From the NCBI GenBank assembly GCA_001931875.2, contig MSJH02000653.1, positions 1-49,245 of the forward strand: 49,245 nt of DNA, in the 5' to 3' direction. This stretch comes from Byssochlamys sp. IMV 00236. Lineage: Eukaryota > Ascomycota > Eurotiomycetes > Eurotiales > Thermoascaceae. Shown piece by piece: positions 10,283 through 21,570 of this stretch. Every line of letters begins with the position of its first letter. The first letter of the stretch is position 1. Below the pieces are notes generated by a model, which was given only the letters and a program-made list of their open reading frames with translations, was not told the origin of the DNA and made no database searches. The position numbers were made by a program, and so were the translations under genes.

Positions 10283-10494
10283 AAAGTTTCCATCTACGTG
10301 TGATATTCGTCAAATTGTGCCTTACAAAAGGTAATGTATTTTATTTTTCAAGTATTAACCGTCACAATATCCAATTCTGGGGGAATATATGTAGGTGCTT
10401 GTTGGTCTGTCTTTTAAAAAGACTTTTTTTTTTTTCTTTTCATCTGTATTTTCCCTCTTTTTTTTATTATTCGAAATAATAGATCTCTTATTTA
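10283..10494 (+). other. 3' flank of the Fanzor gene / DDX21 promoter region
   Basis: 212 bp between the Fanzor stop and the helicase ATG. Fanzor and TnpB guide RNAs are normally encoded at this 3' edge, overlapping the element's right end. No terminal inverted repeat or clear stable hairpin could be seen by eye. The right half is pyrimidine-rich (about 10421-10463) and probably serves as helicase promoter. Confidence 0.35.
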
Positions 10495-12573
10495 ATGTCA
10501 TCAAGAAAAGAAAATAAAGAAGGTAAAAGAGCATACAAGTCTTGTCTTGAACATAGCACTCACTCTGTCTTTTCAGATCGTGCTGATAAAAGAGACAAGA
10601 GAGATAAGCGATCTCGTAAGAGAGATAGAGATGATCAAGCATCAACTCCAAGTGAAAATACTACTCCTGTCACTTCAGAAAGAACAACACCTGAACCTGA
10701 AGTTAAAAAACGTAAAGTGATTGAAGAAAGCGATAAGAGATCAGAAAATGGTGACATTCCTGATCACTTGCTTCTTTCTAATTTCAGAATCTCTCAAAGT
10801 ACGATTGACAACCTTGAAAAGAAGGGAATCAAATCTCTCTTTGATATTCAAGCAGCTACTTTTGATACCATCTTTGATGGCAAGGACGTTCTTGCTCGCG
10901 CTCGTACAGGAACAGGTAAAACATTGGCCTTTGCTATTCCAGTTGTCGAACGACTTGCTTTGGATAAAGACTACAAGGAACGTCGTGGTCGTGCCCCTCG
11001 TGTGCTCGTTCTGTGTCCTACTCGTGATTTGGCTAAGCAAGTCTGCGGTGATTTTGAACAAGTCTCTGGAAACCGTTTAAAGACTCTTCCTGTCTATGGT
11101 GGTGTTCCCTATAATGAACAAACAAGCGTGTTCAGAGAAGGTGTTGATGTTGTGGTTGGTACACCTGGACGTATTTTGGACCATATCAAGTTTGGAAACA
11201 TGAAGCTGCATGATCTCAAATTTATCATTTTGGATGAAGCAGATGAAATGTTGGACGCTCGTGGCTTTGAAGAAGACATGTTTAACTTGCTATCAAACAT
11301 CCAAGAACAAAAAGAGACTCGTGACTATCAAACATTGTTATTTTCAGCCACTGTTCCTGAATCTGTCATGCAAACCATCCAACGTTTCCTCAAGGAAGAC
11401 TATGAACGTATTGATTTGATTGGTAATGCAAAGAATAGAACCAACACCAATATTCGTCATATCGCTATGCCTTCTTCCTACCATGCCCGTGCAGATATCA
11501 TTGGTGATGTAGTCAATGTATATGGTCGTAGTGGATTAACTGTCATCTTTTGTGCAACCAAGGCAGATGCAAATGAATTGGGTGCTCATGACAAGATCAA
11601 GCAAGATGCTGCTGTTTTGCATGGTGATATTGCTCAAGCATCACGTGAAGCTACTATGAAGGCGTTCAGAGAAGGCAAATACAAGTGTATTGTCTGTACA
11701 GATGTATTAGCTCGTGGTCTCGATATTCCTCAAGTCGATCTGGTTATCAACTGTCAACCACCTAAAGATCCCGAAACTTATGTTCATCGTTCTGGACGTA
11801 CTGGTCGTGCCGGACGTTCTGGTGTGTGCGTTACGTTCTATAAGCCAGCTGAAGAAGGCTTATTGTCATACATTTCCAAGCGTACTGGTGTTCAATTCGA
11901 ACAACTTTCTGCTCCTCGCCCTGAAGATATCATTGAAGCTACAACTGAAGATGCATTCAAGTCTATTGATTTAGTGAAGCCAGATGTGTTACCTTACTTT
12001 GAAGAACCAGCCAAGCAGTTAATTGAAAAGCATGGTGCTGTTAATGCTGTAGCTGCTGCATTAGCCTTCATGACAGGTTATCATCAAGGTGTTCCTAGCC
12101 GTTCTTTATTGACATCACAAGAAGGACAGACGACTCTTTTGGCACAAATATCCTATGCGATCCAGCATCCTGGATACATTCGTAACATTATCACTCGTGA
12201 ATACCCCGAATTAGGTTACGATGATGTTAAGGGATGGCGTATGACACAAGACTCTATGGGTGTTGTATTTGACATCAAATCATCTAGATGTGAAGTAACA
12301 GAAGACGGTGAAGTGCTATTAGTTGGTAGAAGATGGACAGCTCGCAATATTACCCTAAGTGCTCCCAAGTCATTGCCTCCTCTTCAAGATCGTGAGGTCA
12401 GAGGTGGCGGTGGAGGTGGTTATAATAGAGGAAATAGCTATGGACGAGGCAATAGTTATAATAACAACAATCGTTCCAACAATAGCTATGGAAATAATAA
12501 CTACAACAACAATAACCGTGGCAATTATGGTAGAAGAAATAACAACAACAGCAATTATGGTGGCAGACGTTAA
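10495..12573 (+). CDS. DDX21/DDX50-like nucleolar DEAD-box RNA helicase
   Basis: Open frame of 692 codons. After a charged N-terminus, the helicase core shows FDIQAATF (Q motif), ARTGTGKT (motif I), PTRDLAKQ (Ia), GTPGR (Ib), DEAD (II), SAT (III), CTDVLARGLDIP and HRSGRTGRAGRSG (V, VI). A GUCT domain typical of the Gu/DDX21-DDX50 group follows (about residues 540-635), then a Gly/Asn/Tyr/Arg-rich RNA-binding tail. Family role: rRNA processing and ribosome biogenesis in the nucleolus. A likely 54-nt intron at 10523-10576 (GTAAAAG ... TTTTCAG) has no stop and is a multiple of three, so both a 674- and a 692-residue product are possible; the spliced form joins KENKE to RADKRDK. The gene begins 212 bp after the Fanzor gene. 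Confidence 0.9.
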   Translation: MSSRKENKEGKRAYKSCLEHSTHSVFSDRADKRDKRDKRSRKRDRDDQASTPSENTTPVTSERTTPEPEVKKRKVIEESDKRSENGDIPDHLLLSNFRISQSTIDNLEKKGIKSLFDIQAATFDTIFDGKDVLARARTGTGKTLAFAIPVVERLALDKDYKERRGRAPRVLVLCPTRDLAKQVCGDFEQVSGNRLKTLPVYGGVPYNEQTSVFREGVDVVVGTPGRILDHIKFGNMKLHDLKFIILDEADEMLDARGFEEDMFNLLSNIQEQKETRDYQTLLFSATVPESVMQTIQRFLKEDYERIDLIGNAKNRTNTNIRHIAMPSSYHARADIIGDVVNVYGRSGLTVIFCATKADANELGAHDKIKQDAAVLHGDIAQASREATMKAFREGKYKCIVCTDVLARGLDIPQVDLVINCQPPKDPETYVHRSGRTGRAGRSGVCVTFYKPAEEGLLSYISKRTGVQFEQLSAPRPEDIIEATTEDAFKSIDLVKPDVLPYFEEPAKQLIEKHGAVNAVAAALAFMTGYHQGVPSRSLLTSQEGQTTLLAQISYAIQHPGYIRNIITREYPELGYDDVKGWRMTQDSMGVVFDIKSSRCEVTEDGEVLLVGRRWTARNITLSAPKSLPPLQDREVRGGGGGGYNRGNSYGRGNSYNNNNRSNNSYGNNNYNNNNRGNYGRRNNNNSNYGGRR

Positions 12574-12660
12574 TGTGTAATTAAAAGCATGCATTTTCAA
12601 TTCATTATATATTTTTTATTTTTTATTGTAAAATAAATACTCGACATAGACAAACTCACT

Positions 12661-12686
12661 TTTTTTCTTTCTTTCTTTCTTTCTAT
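12661..12686. repeat. TTTC microsatellite
   Basis: Pure pyrimidine tract with CTTT units just before the ATG at 12693. It sits in the short gap between the helicase 3' end and the CSN9-like gene and probably forms part of that gene's pyrimidine-rich promoter. Confidence 0.6.
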
Positions 12687-12692
12687 TAAAAA

Positions 12693-13120
12693 ATGAGTAA
12701 CTCAAACTGGAATCATGAAGGTTTGATTTCCATCTTTTTGTCTTAATGCATTGTATTCATTTATATTTTTATAAAAAAAATAAGCCAAAAATGAAGATCT
12801 TGTAATGACTGAAGGAAATGAAGAAGAAGAAGAAGAAGAAAGTAAAATATATCCTGATTCACCAGCAATATCCATTCCAAAATTTGCTTCTGATTTCTCA
12901 GATCATTATGAAGGCTCATCACAACATCAATGGAATGATATGGATGAAAAAGGTGACGCAGTATTTTATACAATGCATATGGAAAAATCGATTATAGATC
13001 AAGACTTTATGGCTGGTAAGAATTTGATTCTGTTATTATTATTATTATTATTATTCATTGCTTTCATGAATAGAAATAGCTACGTTTGATGATGACTTTG
13101 ATGATGATGACCTGTCTTAA
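12693..13120 (+). CDS. Small acidic protein, possible COP9 signalosome subunit CSN9/CSNAP
   Basis: Three-exon model: MSNSNWNHE, intron with donor GTTTGA (weak) to AAATAAG, central exon 12782-13015, intron GTAAGA to AATAG, final exon to TAA 13118. About 107 residues, strongly acidic (a run of seven Glu encoded by a GAA repeat). The C-terminus reads MEKSIIDQDFMAEIATFDD then DFDDDDLS. That resembles the end of the COP9 signalosome acidic protein CSNAP (NEKxVHxDFF ... FDDDD), the shortest CSN subunit, which binds CSN3/5/6 in animals. The match is short and acidic, so chance similarity is possible. An AATAAA-like signal (AATAAAAATG) immediately follows the stop. Confidence 0.45.
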
Positions 13121-13189
13121 TAAAAATGTGTACATATATCACTTTATTCATGCAAACATGTCTCTTTGCTTTTATGCTGAGTCAAGAAG

Positions 13190-13600
13190 AAATCCTCTGC
13201 ACCCAAATGTCACACTCGTCTTTCTCTCTAGACTTTTTTCATCTCAAGCCCCTCATAAGCTCTTTGTCAAATTCTCAACAGCGTCTACGATGGTTGCTCT
13301 TGAATTGTAGTCAAAGAAGATCTTTATATGCTCCTTGTGGCAGTCGTTCAATTTGCTTTTTAGGACGAATTGGCATAAGATTTACTCTCTTATGAAACTC
13401 GAAGCTACCTAGGAGTCTTCTTTCTCTTGTTGTTTCCATTTTCGTGCAGTGTGATAGTTAACGTTAGTAGACGCGACAGCTTCTTTAGGTTTCATACCTT
13501 TCTGCTTTAAGTAGAAGATACAACAATCGTCAATCCTTCTTTGTGTATCTCTTTCTTTTTAGGGTGCACTTCAGTCGTATTGAGAGTGGAAATACACTAT
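13190..13600 (-). pseudogene. Tc1/mariner-like (IS630-type) transposase remnant
   Basis: The minus strand holds fragments in several frames. An N-terminal helix-turn-helix piece (KGMKPKEAVASTNVNYHTAR, about 13515-13430) is followed by a stop. Then comes IKIFFDYNSRATIVDAVENL (about 13335-13270), matching the linker region of mucoralean Tc1-like transposases. No DDE catalytic segment remains and no terminal repeats were seen. It fills the gap between the CSN9-like gene and the J-protein gene. Confidence 0.6.
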
Positions 13601-13711
13601 TTCTAGAAAGTAACGTCCTTCCGTTGTATTTTATATATTTTGTATTATAAAGTTTTAAATTATGCGATATAACTTTTAGAAATACTTTTTTTATTATTAT
13701 TTTTATTTGTA

Positions 13712-14325
13712 ATGCAATCCCTCTTTGACTTGAAAAAGGAAGAAGATCTTTATTCTATTCTTAATTGTGTAGATTCCAGTACAGTAAGTAAAAAACTGTT
13801 ACAAGGAGGTCAATTTATATAATATGATTAGTCCGAACAAATTAGAACAGAATATAAACGTTTAGCATTACAACATCATCCTGACAAGAACTCTAATTCA
13901 GGTTACTATTATTATTGTTATTGTTATTGTTATTGCTATTTCATGATAAATAACTCTTGTTTTATTAGCTCAATTTGATAAGATCAAAGCTGCATATGAT
14001 ATCTTGGGAGATCCAACAAAGAGAGCTTTGTATGACCGCTGGAAAGCAAGTGGACTTATCATCCCTTTCTCTCAGTTTGCTCAGTTAGGAACTCATGCAC
14101 AAGTAATAAAGAAAATAAATCTGATATTCATAAACTTATTACAGATTATAGACAGTTCATTGGCAATCATTACCATCTCAGTTAACAATAACCGATCATG
14201 ACAACTCAAGCCATGTTGATATGACAAGTATTCGAATTCCTTCAGCCAATTCACAAAGAGTACAAGTTGAATCAACAAGCTTTTGGAAAAAGAAGGACTA
14301 CATTATACAAGATAGACCTAATTAA
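13712..14325 (+). CDS. DNAJC12-like J-domain co-chaperone
   Basis: Four exons, about 150 residues. The J domain (residues about 11-80) includes DLYSILNC, the HPD motif in ALQHHPDKN, and AQFDKIKAAYDILGDPTKRA. Beyond it, YDRWKASGLIIPFSQFAQL ... VHWQSL matches the animal DNAJC12 segment YDHWRRSQMSMPFQQW ... MHW better than generic J proteins. The C-terminal STSFWKKKDYIIQDRPN is short and charged. Introns: GTAAGT..ATTAG after SST, GTTACT..TTTAG after NSNS, GTAATA..TATAG after HAQ. J proteins stimulate Hsp70 ATPase; in animals DNAJC12 serves aromatic amino acid hydroxylases, and transfer of that role here is not supported by the sequence. It is convergent with USO1, with 3 bp between stops. Confidence 0.8.
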
Positions 14326-14328
14326 TAT

Positions 14329-17300
14329 TTATTCCTCTTCTTCTTCACTGTCAGATACAGTTTGTCCAAGTCCTCTTAATCTATCCTTATACTTTTTTAT
14401 TTGCAAATCTTGATCACCTTTAAATGATATAAGTATATTCCTTTCCCTTTTATTTCCACTCCCCTTACCCATCAAAACAAGTAGATCCTCATTCTCTCTC
14501 TCGAGTTCTTCAAACTTGGTATTCTGTTGATTTAACTTGTCTTTTAATTCATGTATTAAACTTGATTCATTTACAGTAGCCTTTTCCTTCAATTGACTTT
14601 CTAATCCTGACACTTGCCCTTTCAATAAACTATTCTCAGTAGTAAGAGACTCTACATTCTTCTTTAGTTGTTCATTCTCTACTGTCTAGAAAAGGGGTGG
14701 AATTAGATCTTTTCGCTAAACTTTTTCTTTTAGATGTATACCAGTGATTCAACAAATGCCTGCAAATCTGCCACTTTCTGTTCAAGGGATGTTATCTGAG
14801 CTGTCTGTTTATCTATAGTAACCTTTTGTGATTGAACAGTTTCATCAGTTACAACCGGACTAGAAGGAGTAAGGGAGTCTATGATGATGATGATCAATAT
14901 GCAATACACTCTTTAAAATATCAACTTACTCTCTCTGCTTTCAATCTTGTTGAAACTTGAAGGTTTCTTCTTTAATGACTTTTGAACGTTTTCTACAGTA
15001 AATGATAATGAGTTTTTACACACATACCAAACATAAAGGAACTAACCGTAATTGGATTTAAAAAAGTCTACAAATACACTATCAAGCAGCACGGATGGTA
15101 AAGAACTGTTATTATTCATTGATTCTTCTTCTGACATTTGCAAATACTGTGGTGCATTTTTGATAGCAGAACTATCACGAAGACGAGCCAATAAGCTATT
15201 CATTTGATCCAGTCGACTAGAAAATATACTTTGGAGCTTTGTTCTGATATATGTTATTATTGTTGCTGCTCTTATTATTAGATGTCAAGTAATACCTGTC
15301 CAAGGGAGTATCAGGATCATCATTAAATTGATATACAATGCCAAGTAGATAAGCAATCAATCCTTGAACGATAGGATCATTTGTTGAAGAAAGCATTTCT
15401 TGAATCAACTACAAAATAAAAGGATCAGAGCTTATGTATAATCAATAAAGCAGCCTTACAAATTGAGCATGGGTGCTTTCTGATAAGAATGAGGCAACAG
15501 ACTTGGGACTTTCATAAAGCCAAGTACACAATAAAGTGAGGTAGCCGATGGGTATACGAGGGTTCGTCATATGGTTCTTCATGGCCATTAACAGCTGGGC
15601 AACGATTTGGTGTAAGAGAGGAATGAGATCCTCTCCCTTGGTCTCATCTCCAAATACGATATCTCCTGCTATTTCTTTTGCTTTTTCATTATTGCGGATG
15701 ACATATGATAAAATACTGCAAGCAAACCAAGCTTTATATGGATCAGTTAATGACTGTTCCCAATTTTCAATCATTTCTAAAAGCAGTGACCCAGCCGAAT
15801 GAGGTTTATCTAATAAAGCTAAGTTTCCCCCTTTCTGTAAAGCGTTATTTCTATTGTACATACCATTATATGGACTGTTAGCATTATCCTCTGGGGGCAC
15901 TTTCAAAGTAGATGCCAAAACAAGCTGAGCATCAGGGTTCTCTGATAGACAGCTGTACACTACATAAGCTGCAGCTGCTCTACTGGAATAACTATATACC
16001 ATACCATGATCCTCCATCAGAGCAATAGAGATTAAGGAAACCAGAGCAGGTCTAGGAAGGCTTGATGCCGCATTTGGAATAGGCTGTCTATCTTCCCCTA
16101 AAGCAGGTGGACAGGCGACAACGACTCTAGCAAAGGTATCTTGGTTTTGACGGTTTGCATCTACAACATAAGCAATAGCATACAAGGCTTCTGTACGGAC
16201 AATAGATGGAACGTTTGAACAAAGAGCCAGCTGAACGATAGGCAACAGGATACCACTTTGAACCATAACTGTCTGATTAATAGGTGTACTACTGTTACCA
16301 GGTTCAGTCAGAATACGGATCAACTGTAAGACCAGGACAGTGTTTGCTACTTTTTGCTCTGGCCAATCTTCAAAGGAAAAAGGAACGTGATCTGCGTCAG
16401 CATCACCTACATAGCCCAAAAGTCCTGGGATTTGTTGAATACAGCTTGTTTCACGAAAGTAGACTTGATCAGATACATTATATCTCAGCAAGTTTTGCAT
16501 TAACGTTAAGCTATCTTGCACAATGATGTCTCCTGAGATCCCTTCCTGTTCCTCAATAACAAACAATAGCTTTTCAAATGTTGCTTGAAAAGTAACGATC
16601 TTTTGAATTTCAGTATTATTGCGAGTCAAGCCGATCAATAATAGCAATCCCTCTTTTATACATATAAGTAACTCTTCCTTTTCTTTTCTTTAATATATAT
16701 ATATATATATATACCATTTCTGATAATATCACGTTTATCATCTAAAAGATCAACAAGACGAGAGATACCCATTGGATTAGTCAGGACACACTCTTGAATA
16801 CGTTTACTTCTATTGGACAATAATGTTGATAAAAGTTTGATTGTGTTGTATCGAACATAAAAGTCAAATTCTTCAAGTATATCAAGTAGAATAGTGACAT
16901 TACGCGATTCCTATCCAAAGTTAATAACGAGTCGTGATAAAGATTCATACTTTACTTCGATAAAGTAGTCTGTAAATTTGAATCCTCTATCATCCTTATC
17001 ATACTATTAAAAACATCGTTGAGAACTATTGTATCACTCGTACTTTCTTTTCTATTTTACCTGATTGTGAACAGTACACAAAATAGAAATAGTTTCAAGA
17101 AGTGATTTTGTAATGTCGGTATCCTTGTAGTCAATATGCAAAACTTTTATTAATCCTGGAAAACTCTTGTTTCCAACTTCCTATATTTAAATACAATAGT
17201 ATCGTATTTCTTGTTTGGTTCTTTGATTGTGTACCTCTGGCCAGTCTCTCACTAAGCCTTTCAAGCTTAGGACAGCTGCACGTCTATCTTCCAGTAATGT

Positions 17301-17405
17301 TGCTGTTTCTAAGCAATCAGCAAGCTTTTCAATTGTCTCATCTGCAGATTGAGGCTGTCCTCGTTCTCCTCTTAAAGCAATGTACCCTCGAGAAAAGAAA
17401 TCCAT
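14329..17405 (-). CDS. USO1: Uso1/p115 vesicle-tethering factor
   Basis: Complete multi-exon gene. The N-terminus matches p115 (ADETIEKLADCLETATLLED, RRAAVLSLKGLVRDWPE). The big exon (16647-15442) gives the armadillo-repeat globular head (LLLIGLTRNNTEIQKIVTFQ, DSLTLMQNLLRYN, LLTLLCTWLYESPKSVASF). The 3' exons give a coiled-coil tail (SQLKEKATVNESSLIHELKD) and the conserved end ENEDLLVLM ... DQDLQIKKYKDRLRGLG plus an acidic terminus SDSEEEEE. Family role: tethering of COPII vesicles at the ER-Golgi interface. A 51-nt stop-less intron (GTAAGG..TTAAAG) lies between LVLMG and DQDLQ. A (TA)n tract (16693-16713) is intronic. The tail is shorter than in yeast Uso1 and near animal p115. Confidence 0.9.
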
Positions 17406-19009
17406 TCTTTATTTTATAAAAAAAAAAGGGAAAAAGGGAAAAAGAAAAAGTGTTCCCAGAAAAGCTGAACACGGTGCTGGCTTTGAATTATTGGTCAGTA
17501 ACGTGTAAATGTCAATGCAGAAAAAATTATTTGATGCTGGGCAAGTGAGTTATAGATCAATATTTGCAAATCTATTCTTCGTATGTAAGCAAAGAAGACT
17601 TTGAACAGTAGATATTGCTGAGACATGAAATACAATAGCTTTGCTGTTTTTTGTAAACTTTGAGAGATATTCTTGCATTAGATTAATCATAACAATCAAA
17701 AATATTGAACAGAGCTTGAAAATGGCGTGAGCGAAACTGTTTTACATGAAAAATGCAGCATATTTATGATAAAAAATTGACATTATTGTTGGTAGTGGGG
17801 CCGGGATTTAGTGAGCTTATCAATAGTAAGAACACTTGGTGTAAAACGTCGACTGAGCGTAGGCTTTGCCTTGATTATGATCTTTAATGTTATGATTATC
17901 AGGTCTCAATAGACCAAGAAATTATTCTGGGTTGCCAAAATACAAAATGAGCTTAATGGCCTTTTAGATATAATGTTCCAGGACGAGCGTATCAGAAAGC
18001 AATAATGCAAAAACAAAATAAAAAGCAAAGTAGAATATAGAATAACTGAATAACAATGGCCTGACCCAAACTATTGTTATTCAAATATGTTATTGCGTAT
18101 TTATACAAGTTTATCTAGTTTTTTTTTAAAAAAATGTGAAATTTGTTCCCAAGTACGCTTCACTCATTCATTCACTTGCTTAAACTTATCTGATTCCAAG
18201 GCGAGATATCCAACTTTGCTACTGTTATTTTAAATTTAAAGGCGCTTGCTTTATTTTTTATAAAGATAGTAGTTGGAAGATACAAAGAAACTGTATACAT
18301 AAATTTATTCAGAATAAAGTAAAGAAAAACAGAAGCACCACAACATGCATCCAAGTGTTCAGAAGTTTTAGGATTAAAATGAACTAAAATAACTTACTTA
18401 GCATACAATAGACTGCCTTTGCAACAACAGGTTCAACTCTAGGTTTATATCTAAAATATAGTGTGGATATGACATATCTAAAATGGATCAAAAGAATAAA
18501 AATAAACATATTAAGACAGGATAAAAAGGAAAGATAGTGTATTGTTATTTGGTTATTGATACGTTTGGCTTGCTCCAAGGCAAAAATATTTCTTAAAAAA
18601 AGGTTACGACTAATTAGGGATATAAACGTAATTAAAGTGAATAAATGTTCACTAGATTACATTAAAAGATTAAACGAATAGTTTGTTAAATAAAAAGAAG
18701 GTAAGGTCGGGTACTTTTATAGCAAACATAAAGCCTGCTTATTACATGAACAAAAAGAAAAGAAATGATTGACTGATATAACTAATGAATACTGAACAAG
18801 TGATATGGTTATTTGTGCCATGTTGAAATGACGCCAAAGCTACTTTCTCTTAAAAACTACTTTTTCAAAAATATGAGCTTTTGATTTCGTGTTATGCGGA
18901 ACATTGCATTGCCAGGAACGTGCTTTTGAACTTTTTTCTCACACTAGTGTAATTTTAAATACTTTCATGTGGGTTTGTTTACTAAAGTATATTTAAAAAG
19001 AGGAATTTT

Positions 19010-19295
19010 ATGTTTAAAGCCTTGGTGATACTTGAGATTCATAGTAAAAGCACCAAAAATAAAGTTACAAAAAGAATTCGTTATGTGCCTGCCAAATTGT
19101 GTAAAGCCGATAAGGCTGAGCTATGTAAAGCAAAAAGCAAAAATAAGGAAGGTAAAGTGGTTCTTAAATTCGCTCCGTTGGGTAATTCAGAAGAAATGAA
19201 GGTAATAATAAAAGGAAAGGCCGTGATTCAATAGTTGGCGATATATTGAATGACTTTGAAAAATGAAAAGTTCAACGTCTTTTTATTTGCTTAAG
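19010..19295 (-). repeat. LTR-like repeat, copy A
   Basis: Shares with copies B and C the block GATTCAATAG..GATATATTGAATGACTTTGAAAAATGAAAAG..CTTTTTAT. On the minus strand this reads as a TATA-like ATAAAAAG followed by CTTTTCATTTTTCA and a downstream AATA motif. A 74-codon open frame on the plus strand (19010-19234, rich in Lys) lies inside it. Copies B and C do not keep that frame open, so it is not called as a gene. Confidence 0.5.
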
Positions 19296-19439
19296 AGTAA
19301 AAGGAATAAATTAAAGTTGTAACTTAGTTATAATAATATTGAGATAGTGATAAGCAGGTCTTGAATATACAAGATCAGTGATACTAGAAATGAAAAAGTA
19401 AAATATAAAAGGAAAATTTTAAATCAAGGCCATTAGAGA

Positions 19440-19530
19440 GAAAATTTCGTAAGCTAATTGATGTGAGAATGATACTCTGTTTTTATTTCAAAAACGTATT
19501 GAGCTATTTATACGGATTGGTTACGTGTGG
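19440..19530 (-). repeat. LTR-like repeat, copy E (fragment)
   Basis: A minus-strand GTATAAATAG (19504-19513) is followed by a region resembling the R segment of the other copies, though more diverged. Only the TATA-proximal part is recognisable. Confidence 0.35.
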
Positions 19531-20029
19531 GAAATAAGAAGAAGCATTGCCTGAGTATACTGTGCTGCTTAACAATACTAATTCTCATAGTATTAGCTCA
19601 TTGTGTTATCAAGAGTTCATTCCTAAGTTTTTACTACATAGTAGATATTGGCTTGCTATTCATCTTGTGGGGTGATTTTGTGGTTATAATGTAAAAGAGA
19701 TCATTTCTGGGTAGAGATTTGAGCGAAAAAGGGATTAGGTAGTATTCTTGATGTAGAAAGTGTTGATAGAACAGATTTAAAATTTTTTGATAATAAAAGC
19801 TTGCAATCACCAGAACTTTTTTATAAATTTTCTAGCAGAATTTTGCTATCACGCGTAAAGCTTATACAAGAACAAATAAAATTGTAAAGGCATGTGAGAT
19901 GCGATATATTTAAAATAAGAAGAAAATAACTAATGAAGATGACTAGGGACATTCTTTAGAGTTATTTGTAAAAAAAAATAAGGAATAAATTGTTACTGAG
20001 ATAACTTGAGATTGATTTAAGAATAGAAA

Positions 20030-20140
20030 GACAAAAGACAGGGACAAACAAGTATTTGTGAGAATTCGTTTATTCCTGAGAATTGAGATAATTCGAAATA
20101 CAATGAAAAAGAGGACTCTATTTATACTTTTTGATGTGGG
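20030..20140 (-). repeat. LTR-like repeat, copy D
   Basis: The minus strand carries AAAAAGTATAAATAGAG (centred at 20124), then CCTCTTTTTCAT. This is the same 17-mer found on the plus strand at copy F, so D and F are an inverted pair about 1.4 kb apart. Confidence 0.5.
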
Positions 20141-20799
20141 TTAAATCAAGGTACGATCTGATTCGCTCTGTTACGGTTATGGTTAAAGCTGTGGTACCTG
20201 GCTTGTTACAATGATCTGGATGATTACTAAATGACTCTAATTGGTTATTCTTATTGTAAAGTCTACGCATCGGAAGAGTGCTTATAAATCACTTTATATT
20301 CCTTATTAACTACGCACAGGCTCTGCCTTTACCTATTATGAAAATTATAATATTCATTCTACAACAGTTACAACCTATATTATTCTAAAATGTTAGCTTT
20401 TGTTGTTGAGAAAAAAATAATCTTTTGTTTATTTTTTAAGCTTCTTCCGTATTGAGAAAACGAATCCATTTGACGGTCCGATTTCAAGATTTTCATCAAG
20501 AATAATCGTCTTGTTGAAATGAAATGACATGATAAAGCTGCTTCAAAAGTAACTCTACCATTTCACCATTGCTACAGCGCTCGATTATTTGTATGGTAAC
20601 CACCAGATTTAAATTAGTTAAAAATGAAAATTTAAGAAGGAAAGATAAATAAAAAGAATATGAGTCAAGTAATTACAGGCATTATTAATCATGCCGTAAT
20701 GAATCAAGAATATTTGTAAAAAATACATTATGGAAATGACATTGTGACTCAAAAAAAAAAGAATACTTTTCTTTTATACTTTTCATAATTTGGGTAAGA

Positions 20800-21015
20800 A
20801 TGCGTTGAGTGACTACCAGATCATGTATAATTAAACAAATTAAGTTTTACAAAATGTAAATAAAAAGAAAAGAAGTTGTTCCTGGATTCCTCTTGATTTG
20901 ATAATTCAAATTAAGATATTAGTAAATAAAAGGGCATTGATTTAGAAAGTTGATATTTATTGAATTAATTTTTTTTTGAAAAAATTCAAAAGGTGGAAAT
21001 CTTTTTATACAAAGA
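20800..21015 (-). repeat. LTR-like repeat, copy B
   Basis: Aligns with copy C over about 200 bp: AAACAAATTAAGTTTTACAA, GAAGTTGTTCCTGGATTCCT, GTAAATAAAAG, then TTGAATTAATTTTTTTTTGA and CTTTTTATAC at 21001-21010. Substitutions and small indels are frequent, so the copies are old. Confidence 0.55.
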
Positions 21016-21479
21016 ATATACTGGTGTGGATACTTAAGGATTATAGCAATAAACATAGAACAATTATAGTCATGTTAAGCATAACCTGAGATTCAATGCA
21101 TTAATCCCAATTCAGGGCTGTATAACCTTGATTAGATTTTATTGTACGCAATTGTATACTTCTTTGGTACATAATAACTGATATAGCCAATAAGAGCATA
21201 CTACCTGTTACTACGCGTTGGATAAATAATATTTGCTTGACAACCGTTACAAGATTATGGTGTGATTTGATCTAGATCCAATTACATTGCTCAGGGTCAA
21301 ATGTAGTTAGCATTGAACCCTAATTGCTATTGTTATCTCCGTTTGGAAAATTTTTATATCTGATCTAGTAAGACAGGTACATTTAATGATACAATAAGAT
21401 CAGGAACAAACAGGAAGATATTTTAGGCGAATTGATCGTTATTACTACCTATGAATAAGGATTATTAATTGTTCCAGGA

Positions 21480-21570
21480 TAACCAGGTTTACCCGTTGAA
21501 GAAAAAGTATAAATAGAGGACGGTTTTCATATCAATAAAGCATATCATATTTTTGTTATATTCTTTCTAT
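21480..21570 (+). repeat. LTR-like repeat, copy F (opposite orientation)
   Basis: Plus-strand TATAAATAG at 21508-21516 in the context AAAAAGTATAAATAGAGG, followed by TTTTCATATCAATAAAGC. The latter has the same promoter-to-AATAAA order as the minus-strand copies. Confidence 0.5.

Noticed and set aside
19010..19234. 74-codon Lys-rich open frame in the desert
   Set aside because: It lies inside repeat copy A. Homologous copies B and C have stops in the matching frame, and no family motif is present.
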